Assembly (NCBI GenBank): GCA_963759875.1
Contig: CAVXBB010000016.1
Span: 744,001 to 808,000 of the forward strand
DNA length: 64,000 nucleotides
DNA from: JAFAGX01 sp963759875
GTDB lineage: Bacteria; Acidobacteriota; Terriglobia; Terriglobales; Acidobacteriaceae
Direction: 5' to 3'
Under the pieces are notes generated by a model. The model saw nothing but the letters and a program-made list of their open reading frames with translations, did not search any database and was not told where the DNA came from. The stretch's first letter is position 1; each line of letters begins with the position of its first letter. Position numbers and translations under genes: made by a program. Below are positions 9,292 through 18,569 of the stretch, in pieces.

Positions 9292-10542
9292 ATGATTTAT
9301 GTTCTCTACATCATTGTTTTCGGCAGCATCTGTGTCTATACCGGCCGCCACTACTGGTTCACCCTGAATCGGCTGTTCGGTTTCCAGCGCCATCCTTACA
9401 TCGACATCGACACCGCCGACTGGCCTCCCGTCACCGTGCTGGTGGCGGCTCACAATGAAGAAAAAGTTATCGCCCACATTCTCGAGCCTTGATGACGGTG
9501 AAATATCCCGCGGACAAAATGCTGGTGATTCCGGTCAACGACCGTTCCACCGACCGCACCCGCGAGATCATCGATGAGTTTCGTCAGAGCGCTTTCCCGG
9601 GCGCATTCAGCCCTTTCCATCGGGCTCGCGGGCAAAGGCGGCAAAGCGGCAGCACTGAAAGATGCCATGGAACTGGTGATCACCGAGGTCATCCTGATTT
9701 TCGATGCGGATTACATTCCCGGGCGCCGGGCTGATCAAGCAGCTGGTTGCGCCGTTCTTCGATCCCGAAGTCGGCGGCGTCATGGGCCGGGTCGTGCCTA
9801 TGAATGTCGGGCACGAATCTGCTGACACGTCTGCTGGATCTGGAACGGTCGGGCGGCTACCAAGTGGATCAGCAGGCGCGCATGAACCTGCGCCTCGTGC
9901 CCGCAACATGGCGGCACGGTGGCGGGAGTCCGGTTGAGCGCTCTGCGGGAAATTGGCGGATGGAACGAGAACTCGCTGACCGAAGACACCGACCTCACCT
10001 ATCGCCTCTTGCTGAATGGCTGGAAAACCGCATACCAGAATCGGTCGGAGTGTTACGAGGAGGTTCCCGAAGTGTGGCCGGTGCGCGATCAAGCAGATCA
10101 TGCGCTGGGCCAAGGGCCACAACCAGGCCATGGCGACATATGGTCTGCCTCTGCTGCTGGGCAAGAATCGCGCTACCCTGCGGGAACGGATTGATGGCAC
10201 GTTGCTGCTGGGAGTGTATGCCATGGCGCCGGTCACGCTTATCGGCTGGGCGCTGGCGCTCGCAGTGTTTTATCAGGGCGTGGCTCCGCTGCATGGCGTC
10301 ATCGCCTTGCTTTCTCTGACGGCCTACGCCGCCATCGGCAATCTCGCCGCTTTCTTCGAGATCGCCGCCGCGGCTCGACTGGATGGCACGCGCAAGCGAA
10401 TCTGCCTGCTGCCATTCCTCATTCTGGGATTTGCGGTCAGCATCTTCTCCGTCTCCCGCGCCGCGGCGGTTCAAATCAGCGATCTGGTGACCGGGGCTGA
10501 GTTCCACTGGGACAAAACTGAGCGTTTCGGAAGGTCTTGTGA
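9292..10542 (+). pseudogene. Processive family-2 glycosyltransferase, membrane bound, frameshifted
   Basis: Concatenating the frames gives a PgaC/BcsA-like inner-membrane synthase. It has an N-terminal helix (MIYVLYIIVFGSICVY), PVTVLVAAHNEE, NDRSTDRTREII, AGKGGKAAALKDAM, IFDADYIPG, LTEDTDLTYRLLLNGW and QIMRWAKGHNQ (the QxxRW motif of processive enzymes), then C-terminal membrane helices. Such enzymes polymerise a nucleotide sugar while threading the chain through the membrane. Shifts occur near 9487, 9590-9640, 9715, 9815, 9915 and 10075, and one more before the stop. The predicted corrected stop TGA overlaps the next gene's GTG. Confidence 0.78.
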
Positions 10543-11618
10543 ATCCGTATCTCGCAGTGGCCGCTTTGGTTGTATGGTCAGCCTGATGTTCGTGCTGCCA
10601 CTTTTCCCGCGTTGGTGGAATTGCGCCGCAAGTCGGACGCGTTGCCGCTCAGCGTAGTCCAGCAAAATGCCGGCGAAATCCGCTATTTTGCCGACAGCTT
10701 TCGGACCTATCATCAAGGGACTCGAACCACCTGCAAGAGTGCGTTGGCTGCGGACGACGGCAACCGGCGTGCTTCCCGACGGCGAGGAATATGTGGTGCT
10801 CGGCCGCGTGCGACGAGCCTCTGCTGCTTGCGCTGCAACAACGAGACAAAACCCACCTGGTGATCGGCGCCGGACGTTGACCTCATCCTGCCGGCTGAAG
10901 CCACATTTTCAAAGGACATCTATGCCGGCGGCCAATTCATTGGCGGAGTGAAGAACAACTTCCGCGCGATCCTGGGAGAAAAAAACGTTCACCTGGGCGC
11001 TGCCAGCCGCGTGCTGCGTTGGGTTCATGCCGTAGGCGAGTTCACGGCCGACCTCGGCTGCGATCTCTACGGGCGCATTTCCTCCGACTCGCGCATACGT
11101 CTGCGGGCCGGTTGCAGTTTCTTGCGGCTGAATGCTCCGCGTATTGAAATCGGGGGCGTTGCCAGCTCCTCTAGAGGCACCATCGCCGCAGTCCGAATCT
11201 CCCAGACGCGGCAATGCCGCATCGTTTTCTGCATGACGGCGACTTCGAGGTTCAGGCCGGCCAGGTCGTCGTCGGCGACATCGTGATCCGAGGCAAGTTG
11301 CGCATTGGTTCGGGCGCGCGAATTTGCGGCAGCGTGAAGAGCGTCGGCGATGCGGTGATCGCGGACGGCGTCGTGGTGGAAGGCAGCCTGATCAGCGCGC
11401 AAAAAATGCGCATTGGGCCGCACTGCGCGATTCATGGGCCGGTGATTGCCGAACACGAACTGGCGATCGCAACCGGAGCCCGATGCGGCACGTTTGAACA
11501 TCCCACGACGGTCAGTGCGCCCACGGATCGAAGTTGAAGAAGGTGTGGCCGTGTTTGGCACATTGTGGGCGCGCGAACAGGGCCAGGTGGTTACGGCCCG
11601 ATGGTGGCCAGGCAATGA
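10539..11618 (+). pseudogene. Bactofilin-like (polymer-forming beta-helix) protein, frameshifted
   Basis: The frames give an N-terminal membrane segment (NPYLAVAALVV) and then repeated short beta-helix rungs: DLILPAEATFSKDIYAGGQF, VHLGAASRVLRWVHAVGEF, VVVGDIVIRGKLRIGSGARI and VIADGVVVEGSLISAQKMRI. Bactofilins self-assemble into filaments and scaffold envelope machines. Here the protein is encoded inside a polysaccharide operon, which suggests a scaffold for the synthase (inference). Frame changes occur near 10585, 10710-10870 and 11215. The predicted end overlaps the next start as ATGA at 11615. Confidence 0.6.
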
Positions 11619-13488
11619 CGCGCACGCGGGTCGTCGTCGCGACGGGTTGTCTTATTCTCGTGGCCCTGATCGCATGGTCGTGGGCAGACCCACGACCGCT
11701 TTCGTTCTACTGCCGATCGACTGCTCTTGCTGGTGCCCGACGGCACCAGTTTCTCCAATCCTAAAGTCACCATGTGGCTTGACGCTGGCAGCGAAGAAGG
11801 ACTTCATGTTGTCCCGGTTCATGACTCTGAATTTCTTCGTCCTCTTTGGGAGAGTCGAAGTGCGCAGGGGTGATTCTGCCGGATTCCATCCACCAGCAGG
11901 CCAGTGACCTTTTTGTCGCGACGCTCCACCGATTTGTAAGCCGACGGCGGAAAACTGATGCTGGTCTACGATGCCGGCACGTTCTCTCTGAATGGCACTT
12001 ATGCGGGCGGACGTTCCCGGCTGTCAGACCTGGCGGGCGTGGATTACGCTCTCTACGACAAACTTGGCGACAAGACGATCCAATGGAGCAAGGTCACCAG
12101 CAGCAATGCGATGGTCAGTCAGATGGAAATACCTCCGGGAAAATACTATCCGTTCCATGCGGAAACCAGCGCCTCCGTTAAGAAGGGTGGTCCACCAATT
12201 ACTCCCGCCGGAGACTTCGAAGTTGAGCTCAGGCGCTACAAGTATGGCGAGCTGCAATATCCCAGCTTCGTAACTTCCGGCAACTACGCGGCGAGGTTTT
12301 ATTTCACTCCAGCAACGGACTCGTGGCCGGTGAACAGCCCTTTCAAAAAGGTTCCGTCTTGTTCGTGAATCTGCCTCTCGGATATCTGAAAGGCAACACG
12401 GACGGCTTACTGCTGCACGCTTTTCTCAGATATTTCGCCGGTCACGCGCTGGCTTTGCCTTACTTGATGTCCGTGCCGGATGGAGTCGGCGGGCTGGTGC
12501 TGAACTGGCACATCGACTCCAACGCCGCCATCAAGCCGCTGCAGGAGATGAGTTCATGGACTCTGCTGCAACAGGGGCCATACTCGATTCACATCACTGC
12601 CGGACCCGATGCGGGCAAGTTTGGCGACAGAAAGGGTTTTGACGTGGACCACAATCCCGTCAGCCAGAACCTGATCCGCCAATATCGTGAACCTGGGTTA
12701 TCAGATCGGCAGCCACGGCGGCTGGATTCATGATTATTTTTCTGCGCACGTCGAAACCGATAATCCGAAAGACCTGGAACAGTTTCTGGCTTTGAACCAA
12801 GAATTCTTTAGAGCAAGCTACGCGGCAAACCGGTCGATGAATATTCCGCTCCCAATGGCAATCAGCCGCCATGGGTGACGCACTGGCTGGAGGCTCACGG
12901 TTTCGTCGCTTACTACTTCACCGGCGATACCGGAATGGGTCCGACGCAAGGCTATCGCAACGGCGAACGCGAAGCCCGCAACGTGTGGGCGTTTCCCATC
13001 CTCCATCTGGATCGGGCCGCGGGTTTCGAGGAGATGAGACCGGAAGGATATTCCAGCTCTGAGATCGAGCGCTGGCTTGCGGCGCATCACCGACTTCGCG
13101 GCCGAGCGCCGAATTGGTGAGGCTGGTCTATTTCCATCCGCCCGGAATTCTGCAATACCACGATGTGGTCGATCGGTGGATGGAACAGACCGGCCGGCTG
13201 AAAGCCGACGGACGATTTCGCTGGTACACCATGACCGACCTCGCCGCTTTCCTGAATTCGCGCAAGCAAGTGAAATGGAGCCTGTCGCACGAAGGCCGTT
13301 TCATGAAGCTCGACGCCACCGACCCCACTAATCTTGAGCATTTCGCTTGGTTTCTGCCGGAGCGCACCTTCACTCGTCCAACCGTAGTCACAGGCTCCGC
13401 CACCGTCACTAAACACACTGACGGATGGCTCATCGTCGCTGGTCCGGGCACTCACATTGAAATCGAAGCTGAGGCACCGTCGCAATGA
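11615..13488 (+). pseudogene. Exported polysaccharide-deacetylase-like protein, frameshifted
   Basis: It starts MTRTRVVVATGCLILVALIAW, an N-terminal anchor or signal. The middle part (SDGGKLMLVYDAGTFSLNG) looks like a glutamine-amidotransferase/ThuA-type fold. The C-terminal half carries VLNWHIDSN and GYQIGSHGGWIHDYF, resembling the NodB deacetylase metal site (Asp plus H-x3-5-H), then a terminal beta domain. Deacetylases of this type trim N-acetyl groups from secreted glycans. Frame breaks lie near 11720, 11850-11950, 12300-12320, 12690, 12850 and 13095. The last fragment ends at 13488, overlapping the next gene by 4 bases. Confidence 0.6.
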
Positions 13489-14396
13489 AACTCTCAACTT
13501 CAAGAATACAGGGTGTCATCCTGAGTGGGCTTCAGCCCGCGAAGGATCTATGCATTTGGGCGCTGGCAATTTTTTTCATCGCTCTCCCATTCCTTCCTGC
13601 CCATGCCCAAACTCCCACGTCGTCCTCCGCAGTCCAGAGTCCCGACCCACAAACGTCCGCCGCACCCGCTCCAGAAGCTCAGACCAAACCTCTCGGCAGC
13701 TACGTTGAAACGGGCGGCAATTATCTGACGCTCACTAACGGCTTCGGATATTGGGCTGGAGCATACACTCGGCTGGCTTACCAACGTGGCAACGATGTGT
13801 GGAGCAGCGAACTGAACGTGCAACATGAATTCGGCGACGCTGGCGCTTACTTCGCCATCGGCGATACTCACACCATCACTCCCGACTGGTACGCATCACT
13901 CACCTTCGGGTCCAGTGCCGGTGGTTTCTTCTGGCCTCGTTACCGCACCGACGCATTCCTCAACAAAAAATGGTTGCCGCGCAAGCAATTCATCACTACG
14001 GCCGGGTTCAGCTACTACGCCGCCAAAGATGTTCACCGCGATCGCATGTTCTATCTCGGCAGCACTTACTATTTCGAAAAACCGTGGATCGTCGAAGAAG
14101 GCATGTACTTCAACGTCGGCAGTCCCGGGGCAATATTTGCTCCCGCAGGGTTTGTTGCCGTCACTCAGGGCCGCGCTCATCACCAATTCATCGTTGTCCG
14201 CGCTGGTTTCGGTGAGGAGGCCTATCAACTCATCGGTCCCACCGTGACCCTGACCCAGTTCCAAAGCCAGGCGCTCACTGTCACCTGGCGCAAGTGGATG
14301 GGCAACAATTGGGGATTCAATTTCGTCAGCGACTACTATCACAACCCGTTCTACAACCGGGGCGGAAGCAGCCTCGGCTTCTTTAAGGAATTTTGA
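13485..14396 (+). CDS. YaiO-like outer-membrane beta-barrel protein
   Basis: Intact 303-residue frame. After a signal peptide (hydrophobic IWALAIFFIALPFLPAHA) and a Pro/Ser/Ala-rich linker, alternating hydrophobic strands with many aromatic residues run to a terminal strand SSLGFFKEF ending in Phe. This is typical of barrels folded by the Bam complex. Strand patterns such as GYWAGAYTRLAYQRGNDVWS fit the YaiO family. In context it is the likely outer-membrane exit for the glycan made by the upstream genes. The ATG overlaps the upstream TGA. Residues 10-22 are encoded by a dispersed repeat (see 13512-13558). Confidence 0.7.
   Translation: MKLSTSRIQGVILSGLQPAKDLCIWALAIFFIALPFLPAHAQTPTSSSAVQSPDPQTSAAPAPEAQTKPLGSYVETGGNYLTLTNGFGYWAGAYTRLAYQRGNDVWSSELNVQHEFGDAGAYFAIGDTHTITPDWYASLTFGSSAGGFFWPRYRTDAFLNKKWLPRKQFITTAGFSYYAAKDVHRDRMFYLGSTYYFEKPWIVEEGMYFNVGSPGAIFAPAGFVAVTQGRAHHQFIVVRAGFGEEAYQLIGPTVTLTQFQSQALTVTWRKWMGNNWGFNFVSDYYHNPFYNRGGSSLGFFKEF
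13512..13558 (+). repeat. Dispersed hairpin repeat, copy C, inside a coding region
   Basis: Same conserved GTCATCCTGA start and GAAGGATCTATGCATTT end as the intergenic copies at 3727 and 3834, with the hairpin TGGGCTTCAGCCCG between. It sits in frame in the signal-peptide region of the barrel protein and encodes the residues GVILSGLQPAKDLCIW. Confidence 0.7.
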
Positions 14397-14399
14397 AAA

Positions 14400-15197
14400 A
14401 TGCGTCCCGCCACCGCCATCACCTTACCCGATCCGCTCCGCTCTCTCGGACATCGCGGCGGCGTCATTTCAATGCATCGCGCGCTCGCACATTTTCACCT
14501 CGGTCCCATGAACCTGGCGATCTCCGTTTCTCTATTTCTGTTTTTCTCTTCGATTTGGCTGGTCTTGCTCCCTCACGTTTGCCGCTTCTGGAGCCGCATT
14601 TTGTTTTGGAGTGTTCCGCGCCTGCCGCTCCAGGCAAGTCTTGGCATCAGTGAACGTCATTTGAGCTTCTTCCGGTTGCAGATTCCATACCTCCGTGTCG
14701 AATCTTTATTGCCCGATCCGAAAACCTGGCTACTCACCTGCGCCTTCGCGATGGTCCTGTTCGCACTCACATACCTTCTTCCCCGCTCGCTCATGCCAGT
14801 TGTTTATCTGGTGCGTGCCATCCTCGCGATTCAAGCCAGTGCCTTGCTTTACTTTGCGCTTTGGCCGCTGCACTTCAAACATACGCCCGACAGCTACATG
14901 GCAGGTCTGGTGAGCTCCGGCATTGGCCTCATCTCTGTCGTCCCGCTTCTTTTCGCACTCACTTATTACATCTTCGACTTTGGTCTTTGGAAAAAAGCGT
15001 TGCTGACCATGCTCACCATGACTTATCTCATCATGTTTCTGCCCTTTCAGGTCCTGCTTCAGGCCTTGATTCTGCAGGGCAGCCTTCTGTTCATGCCCGT
15101 GCTCTATATCGTCTTCGGCATGGCGCTCGATGTCATGTTGATCATCGCGTTCTACTCCTGGGGCATGACTTGGCCCTTCCGCTCCGAATCTCACTAG
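14400..15197 (+). CDS. Multi-spanning membrane protein of the polysaccharide locus
   Basis: A 265-residue protein with about six hydrophobic segments (for example NLAISVSLFLFFSSIWLVLL, LTCAFAMVLFALTYLL, MPVLYIVFGMALDVMLIIAF). It begins 3 bases after the barrel gene, so it is almost surely co-transcribed. The first 36 residues are not hydrophobic; the Met at residue 37 (GPMNLAISV) is an alternative start. No family is recognised. A role in export or acyl modification of the glycan is only suggested by position. Confidence 0.65.
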   Translation: MRPATAITLPDPLRSLGHRGGVISMHRALAHFHLGPMNLAISVSLFLFFSSIWLVLLPHVCRFWSRILFWSVPRLPLQASLGISERHLSFFRLQIPYLRVESLLPDPKTWLLTCAFAMVLFALTYLLPRSLMPVVYLVRAILAIQASALLYFALWPLHFKHTPDSYMAGLVSSGIGLISVVPLLFALTYYIFDFGLWKKALLTMLTMTYLIMFLPFQVLLQALILQGSLLFMPVLYIVFGMALDVMLIIAFYSWGMTWPFRSESH

Positions 15198-15216
15198 CAC
15201 CGCGGGTGAGGGTGCG

Positions 15217-15453
15217 CGGGTGCCCCATCCTTACAGAACGTCTTTTGCGATGTTAGGGTGGGGATTTTTCTTCTGAAGGTGCTCCCCCAGGCCGTTTTTG
15301 CTTGGGTGGGATTCCCCTGACCTCAAATTTATGTCATCCCGCCAAGCCTTGGATTGGCTTCGCCCATCAGAGGCGCGTGGAGGGACCCGCTTTTCTTTTT
15401 TTTTCGGGTGCCCATCCTCGCGTGTTTCGCAATGTCAGGGTGGGGAATGTTTT
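15217..15453. repeat. Two copies of a GGGTGCCCATCC...AGGGTGGGGA repeat
   Basis: At 15217-15266 and 15407-15453 the sequence reads GGGTGCCC(C)ATCC, then a variable TTTGCG/TTTCGC core, then AGGGTGGGGA. The two ends can pair, giving a hairpin. The rest of the gap between the membrane-protein gene and the tRNA (15198-15619) has no supported gene. Confidence 0.55.
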
Positions 15454-15619
15454 ACGCACCCAGTCACCCAACTCTTCTTTAAAGGCGAACACCGGAGCGC
15501 GATCCCCAATCCTCTGAACTGGCAATCCCATCGTTCGCTAGCGCTCCAGCGTCCAAATTCCTGCAGATGAACAGCGTCCAGAGCACCCGAAATTGATAAA
15601 CTGATGTCAATATCATTGA

Positions 15620-15696
15620 GGGCGCGTAGCTCAAACGGACAGAGCATCGGATTTCTAATCCGAGGGTTGCAGGTTCAATTCCTGCCGCGCCTACCA
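15620..15696 (+). tRNA. tRNA-Arg (anticodon TCT)
   Basis: A full cloverleaf can be drawn. Acceptor GGGCGCG pairs with CGCGCCT (first pair G-U), the D arm is GCTC...GAGC, and the anticodon stem TCGGA/TCCGA encloses loop TTTCTAA with anticodon TCT. The T arm is GCAGG-TTCAATT-CCTGC, with an encoded CCA end. The accessory region begins directly after it, as expected when a tRNA gene serves as an integration site. Confidence 0.93.
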
Positions 15697-16003
15697 ACCT
15701 TTTCTACAGCTTAGGGGCCAATCTCAGTCTGAGTCATTGCAAGTTTATTGCAAGTTCGGCCAAAACAATGATTCATCAAACACAAGTGATCGCTCGTGTC
15801 ACCAGAATAGCGATCCAACAAATTCGTCGCTTGCTATCGTAGTTGACTCCTAGCTTCAGCACACAAGTCGCCCACAGCGCGATGATTTCCTGCGGCGACA
15901 ATTGACGAAATGAGCTGCCGACAGTCAGCCCCTAACGATGGGTAGAGATATTTGTAGCTGTCCCGAACTCAGCAGCCATTGAGCCTGGCCTCGAGCACTC
16001 ACG
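15697..16003. other. tRNA-proximal gap with an att-like repeat
   Basis: No gene is seen between the tRNA and the Argonaute stop. At 15737-15764 lies CATTGCAAGTTTATTGCAAG followed by TTCGGCC. Almost the same string occurs at 55634-55660. It may be a remnant of an integrase end or attachment site. Confidence 0.45.
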
Positions 16004-18247
16004 TCATGTGAAATAACGAAACCGGGCATTTATCTTCTTGTCAGTCGAGACGTGTTTCAAAATGTCTCCTACACGGCGGGCGGCCCGCACCGTTATAGGG
16101 TCACCCGAATCGAACTGAGTATTGTTGAAATTGAGCTTTGATAAGCCGACGAGTTCGCGGGCGAGGTCGGCGGCGCTGGTCTCACCATCCTCGCGCACAA
16201 ATTCCAATGCTCGGGGTATGTAGGCGCCAGGGTAGACTTGGAAGTATGGAACGGTGCCCTTCAAGTACACGATTCCGGACTTCCCGTCGAACAACATCGC
16301 GGTGCCGCGAACCATGGGCGAATCACCGGCGCGTAAGATACGAGCCCCTGATCGTCGCACGCTCACCAAATCGAGAAATTCCAGTTTCTCGTCCTCCGCA
16401 GCCCGTTTGAATCCATCCTTTTCGTTAGCATTGAAGTAGGAGGTCTTGTGAAGGACGAGCCGAGCAGGCATGGTCTTATGCTCGCGCCGATAGGTTGCCA
16501 GACCGTTCGCGAGCAACTCTTGCGCGTTCTCTTCGGACAAATGAGGGCTGCGGTCGGCTTTGTCGTAACTCGCACTCCCGCCCTGCACGATCAACCCCTC
16601 CCCGCGGTCGTCAAAAACTTGGGCCACGCTGGTCATGAGCTTGTCACCAGCCAGACTCCGGAAAAAGCTCACGCCTACATAGCATGTTGTTAGCACTGCA
16701 GGCTGTCGAGCAAGACGCCAAGGCACGCCTCCCGCCTTATAGTAAAGCGCCGTGTGGAAATTCCAGGCGGTCGTCGCCTTATCCTGCAAGCGCCTAGCGC
16801 GCATGCGCCCCGTCGATGCCGAGCCATACGTATCGGGCCGCGACAACTGACATGGCAGCTGGAGATCGATCGCCCGAGCTTTGAAGAGATCGTGAAAACT
16901 TAGCGTGGAAGGCGGCGATGTCGGCTGTTCCGGAGCAGGCTCTTGTAGTTCATCGATCGGAGGATCGGGCATCAGAGGGGCTTGCGGGGTGTCTCCTAAC
17001 GCGAAAACCTCCGGAGGGGGTGCCACGACCAGTACATGGAGCCCAGTCTTTCCTGCGAGGTCGCGGGCGTGGTCCATAAAGGCGCCAACGATGTGCTCTA
17101 GTGGATCAGACCTGGCGAGTGCCGCCAAGAGTTCGTGACGCGTGATGGTACGCGTCGCCGCGTCTGACAACTCTAAGGAAGTTCCAAATACCTCTGGTGT
17201 CATACCTGGAAAAGGCGGCCGGAGCGCCTTCAGCTTCTGTTCGTCCGAAGTGACGCCGTGCTTGCACTGTTCCAACCAATCGCGCATTCCGTCGACGGTG
17301 GCGGTTGTCCCGATCACACCGATTCGAATCGGGACGGGAATCCCGGTGCTTCCTTTGTCGAAGGCGCCAAAGGTCGAAAGACCAGCACGGATATCGATGT
17401 GCAATTTGTTCTGGTGGAACGCGAGCTGGGGCTCCTCTATGATTTGCAGCTTCATCCCTCGAGCTCCTTGTCTCTCGACGGCAGCAGTGAGGGCGCGTCC
17501 AGCGCGGTCAGAGAGTTCTCGTCCACACAGGATGCGAACCGAAACGAAAACTAGGGGCGCGAACTCAAGCAGCCGCGAGCGATCCGCCCAAGTCCATGGC
17601 GCCCTAAGCGCCGCTTGCCATAGCAGTAGTTGACTCAACACCGAGCGGTTCCGCTCGAAGCGCTTGATTCCGGAAAGACGATTTTCGTGATATCGCTCCA
17701 AGTCCATTCCATTCCGTGTGAAGCGATACGTCGGCGTAATCTCCAAATACCATTGGCCTCCCAGGAAGCGAAACCGCCCCTGAAACGCATTGTGACGTAG
17801 GTACTTATAAGGTTTTCCGCTCTTCGCCTTGTGCTCGTAGTGGGAAACAACCGTAGCGGTGCTACGGAGCTTGACGTTCGCGTATTTGAGGCGTCGAGGT
17901 AGTTCGTCCGGTCTACCCATGAAGGCATACACATCCTGGTCTTTGTGATATCGAATGCCCTGTGCCCAGAGATCTTCGCGCAATGAAGCGTTCAGCAGGT
18001 GCACAAATAACCGGCGCTTGTTCTCGTCATCTGAAATCGCCCACTCCTGTGCGTTGAATCGCTCCAAGCCGCCAACATCGACAATCTTTCTCAGTTGCGA
18101 GTGCTCGGGATCGACAAAGCTGTACAGATTGCTGTCATGTAGCGTCCACGCTCCCGGGATGTAGACGGTGGACTTACCTGACGCGCCTCGTCTGAGCAGA
18201 AACCAAGAGTGCTTTACTGTCTTGCTCAACGCTGGGCCAATGTACAA
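16004..18247 (-). CDS. Long prokaryotic Argonaute (PIWI protein), catalytically inactive type
   Basis: About 747 residues, normal for a long pAgo. The C-terminal half is a PIWI domain: TCYVGVSFFRSLAGD, AQVFDDRGEGLIVQGG, RLVLHKTSYFNANEKDGF, GTVPYFQVYPGAYIPRALEF and finally LVGLSKLNFNNTQFDSGDPI, the hallmark end of pAgo. Positions that hold catalytic Asp in slicing Argonautes read VGVSF and LHKTS, so the DEDX tetrad appears lost. Such inactive long-B pAgos use a guide to sense invading nucleic acid and trigger a partner effector. The start is uncertain: TTG at 18247, or ATT 9 bases upstream, just after a TAA. It overlaps the nucleosidase fragment's stop, implying translational coupling. Confidence 0.85.
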   Translation of the reverse strand: MYIGPALSKTVKHSWFLLRRGASGKSTVYIPGAWTLHDSNLYSFVDPEHSQLRKIVDVGGLERFNAQEWAISDDENKRRLFVHLLNASLREDLWAQGIRYHKDQDVYAFMGRPDELPRRLKYANVKLRSTATVVSHYEHKAKSGKPYKYLRHNAFQGRFRFLGGQWYLEITPTYRFTRNGMDLERYHENRLSGIKRFERNRSVLSQLLLWQAALRAPWTWADRSRLLEFAPLVFVSVRILCGRELSDRAGRALTAAVERQGARGMKLQIIEEPQLAFHQNKLHIDIRAGLSTFGAFDKGSTGIPVPIRIGVIGTTATVDGMRDWLEQCKHGVTSDEQKLKALRPPFPGMTPEVFGTSLELSDAATRTITRHELLAALARSDPLEHIVGAFMDHARDLAGKTGLHVLVVAPPPEVFALGDTPQAPLMPDPPIDELQEPAPEQPTSPPSTLSFHDLFKARAIDLQLPCQLSRPDTYGSASTGRMRARRLQDKATTAWNFHTALYYKAGGVPWRLARQPAVLTTCYVGVSFFRSLAGDKLMTSVAQVFDDRGEGLIVQGGSASYDKADRSPHLSEENAQELLANGLATYRREHKTMPARLVLHKTSYFNANEKDGFKRAAEDEKLEFLDLVSVRRSGARILRAGDSPMVRGTAMLFDGKSGIVYLKGTVPYFQVYPGAYIPRALEFVREDGETSAADLARELVGLSKLNFNNTQFDSGDPITVRAARRVGDILKHVSTDKKINARFRYFT

Positions 18248-18251
18248 GGTG

Positions 18252-18569
18252 TCAGGAATGCCTTAACGGAATGAGATTGGCAAAGCCCTCCTCCACCTCC
18301 TCTGTTCGCCGATCCGATCCTTCTTGGGATCCATCTTGATGTAGTGTCGGAACCGGGACGGCTTGTGGTTTCGACGATTCGCGAATCGGGACCGGCCGAG
18401 TTCGAAGGTACCCTTTGGTAAATGCTGCGGCTGAGGCGCACGCGTACTTGGTCCAGGCATCCTGCCGCCTGAATCCAACGATGTCGCTTAGGCCCCGAAT
18501 CGACAACATTGGAGTTCTATCCCGAGTGGCTCGGTGAACGCCGGCTGACTCCATCTCGATCGCCGCCTC
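18252..18569 (-). pseudogene. Nucleosidase/phosphorylase-family protein, C-terminal remnant
   Basis: The frame reads EAAIEMESAGVHRA, LSIRGLSDIVGFRR and WTKYACASAAAFTKGYL. These are the substrate-binding (EMExAGV) and terminal (RGISD...AAAFT) motifs of PNP/UDP-phosphorylase and MTA/SAH nucleosidase folds. About the last 100 residues remain; the N-terminal part is cut at 18563-18570, where HlyD-type coding sequence begins on the other strand. It lies immediately upstream of the Argonaute on the same strand. Nucleosidase domains occur as toxic effectors in defence systems, so it may have been the Argonaute's partner. Confidence 0.65.
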
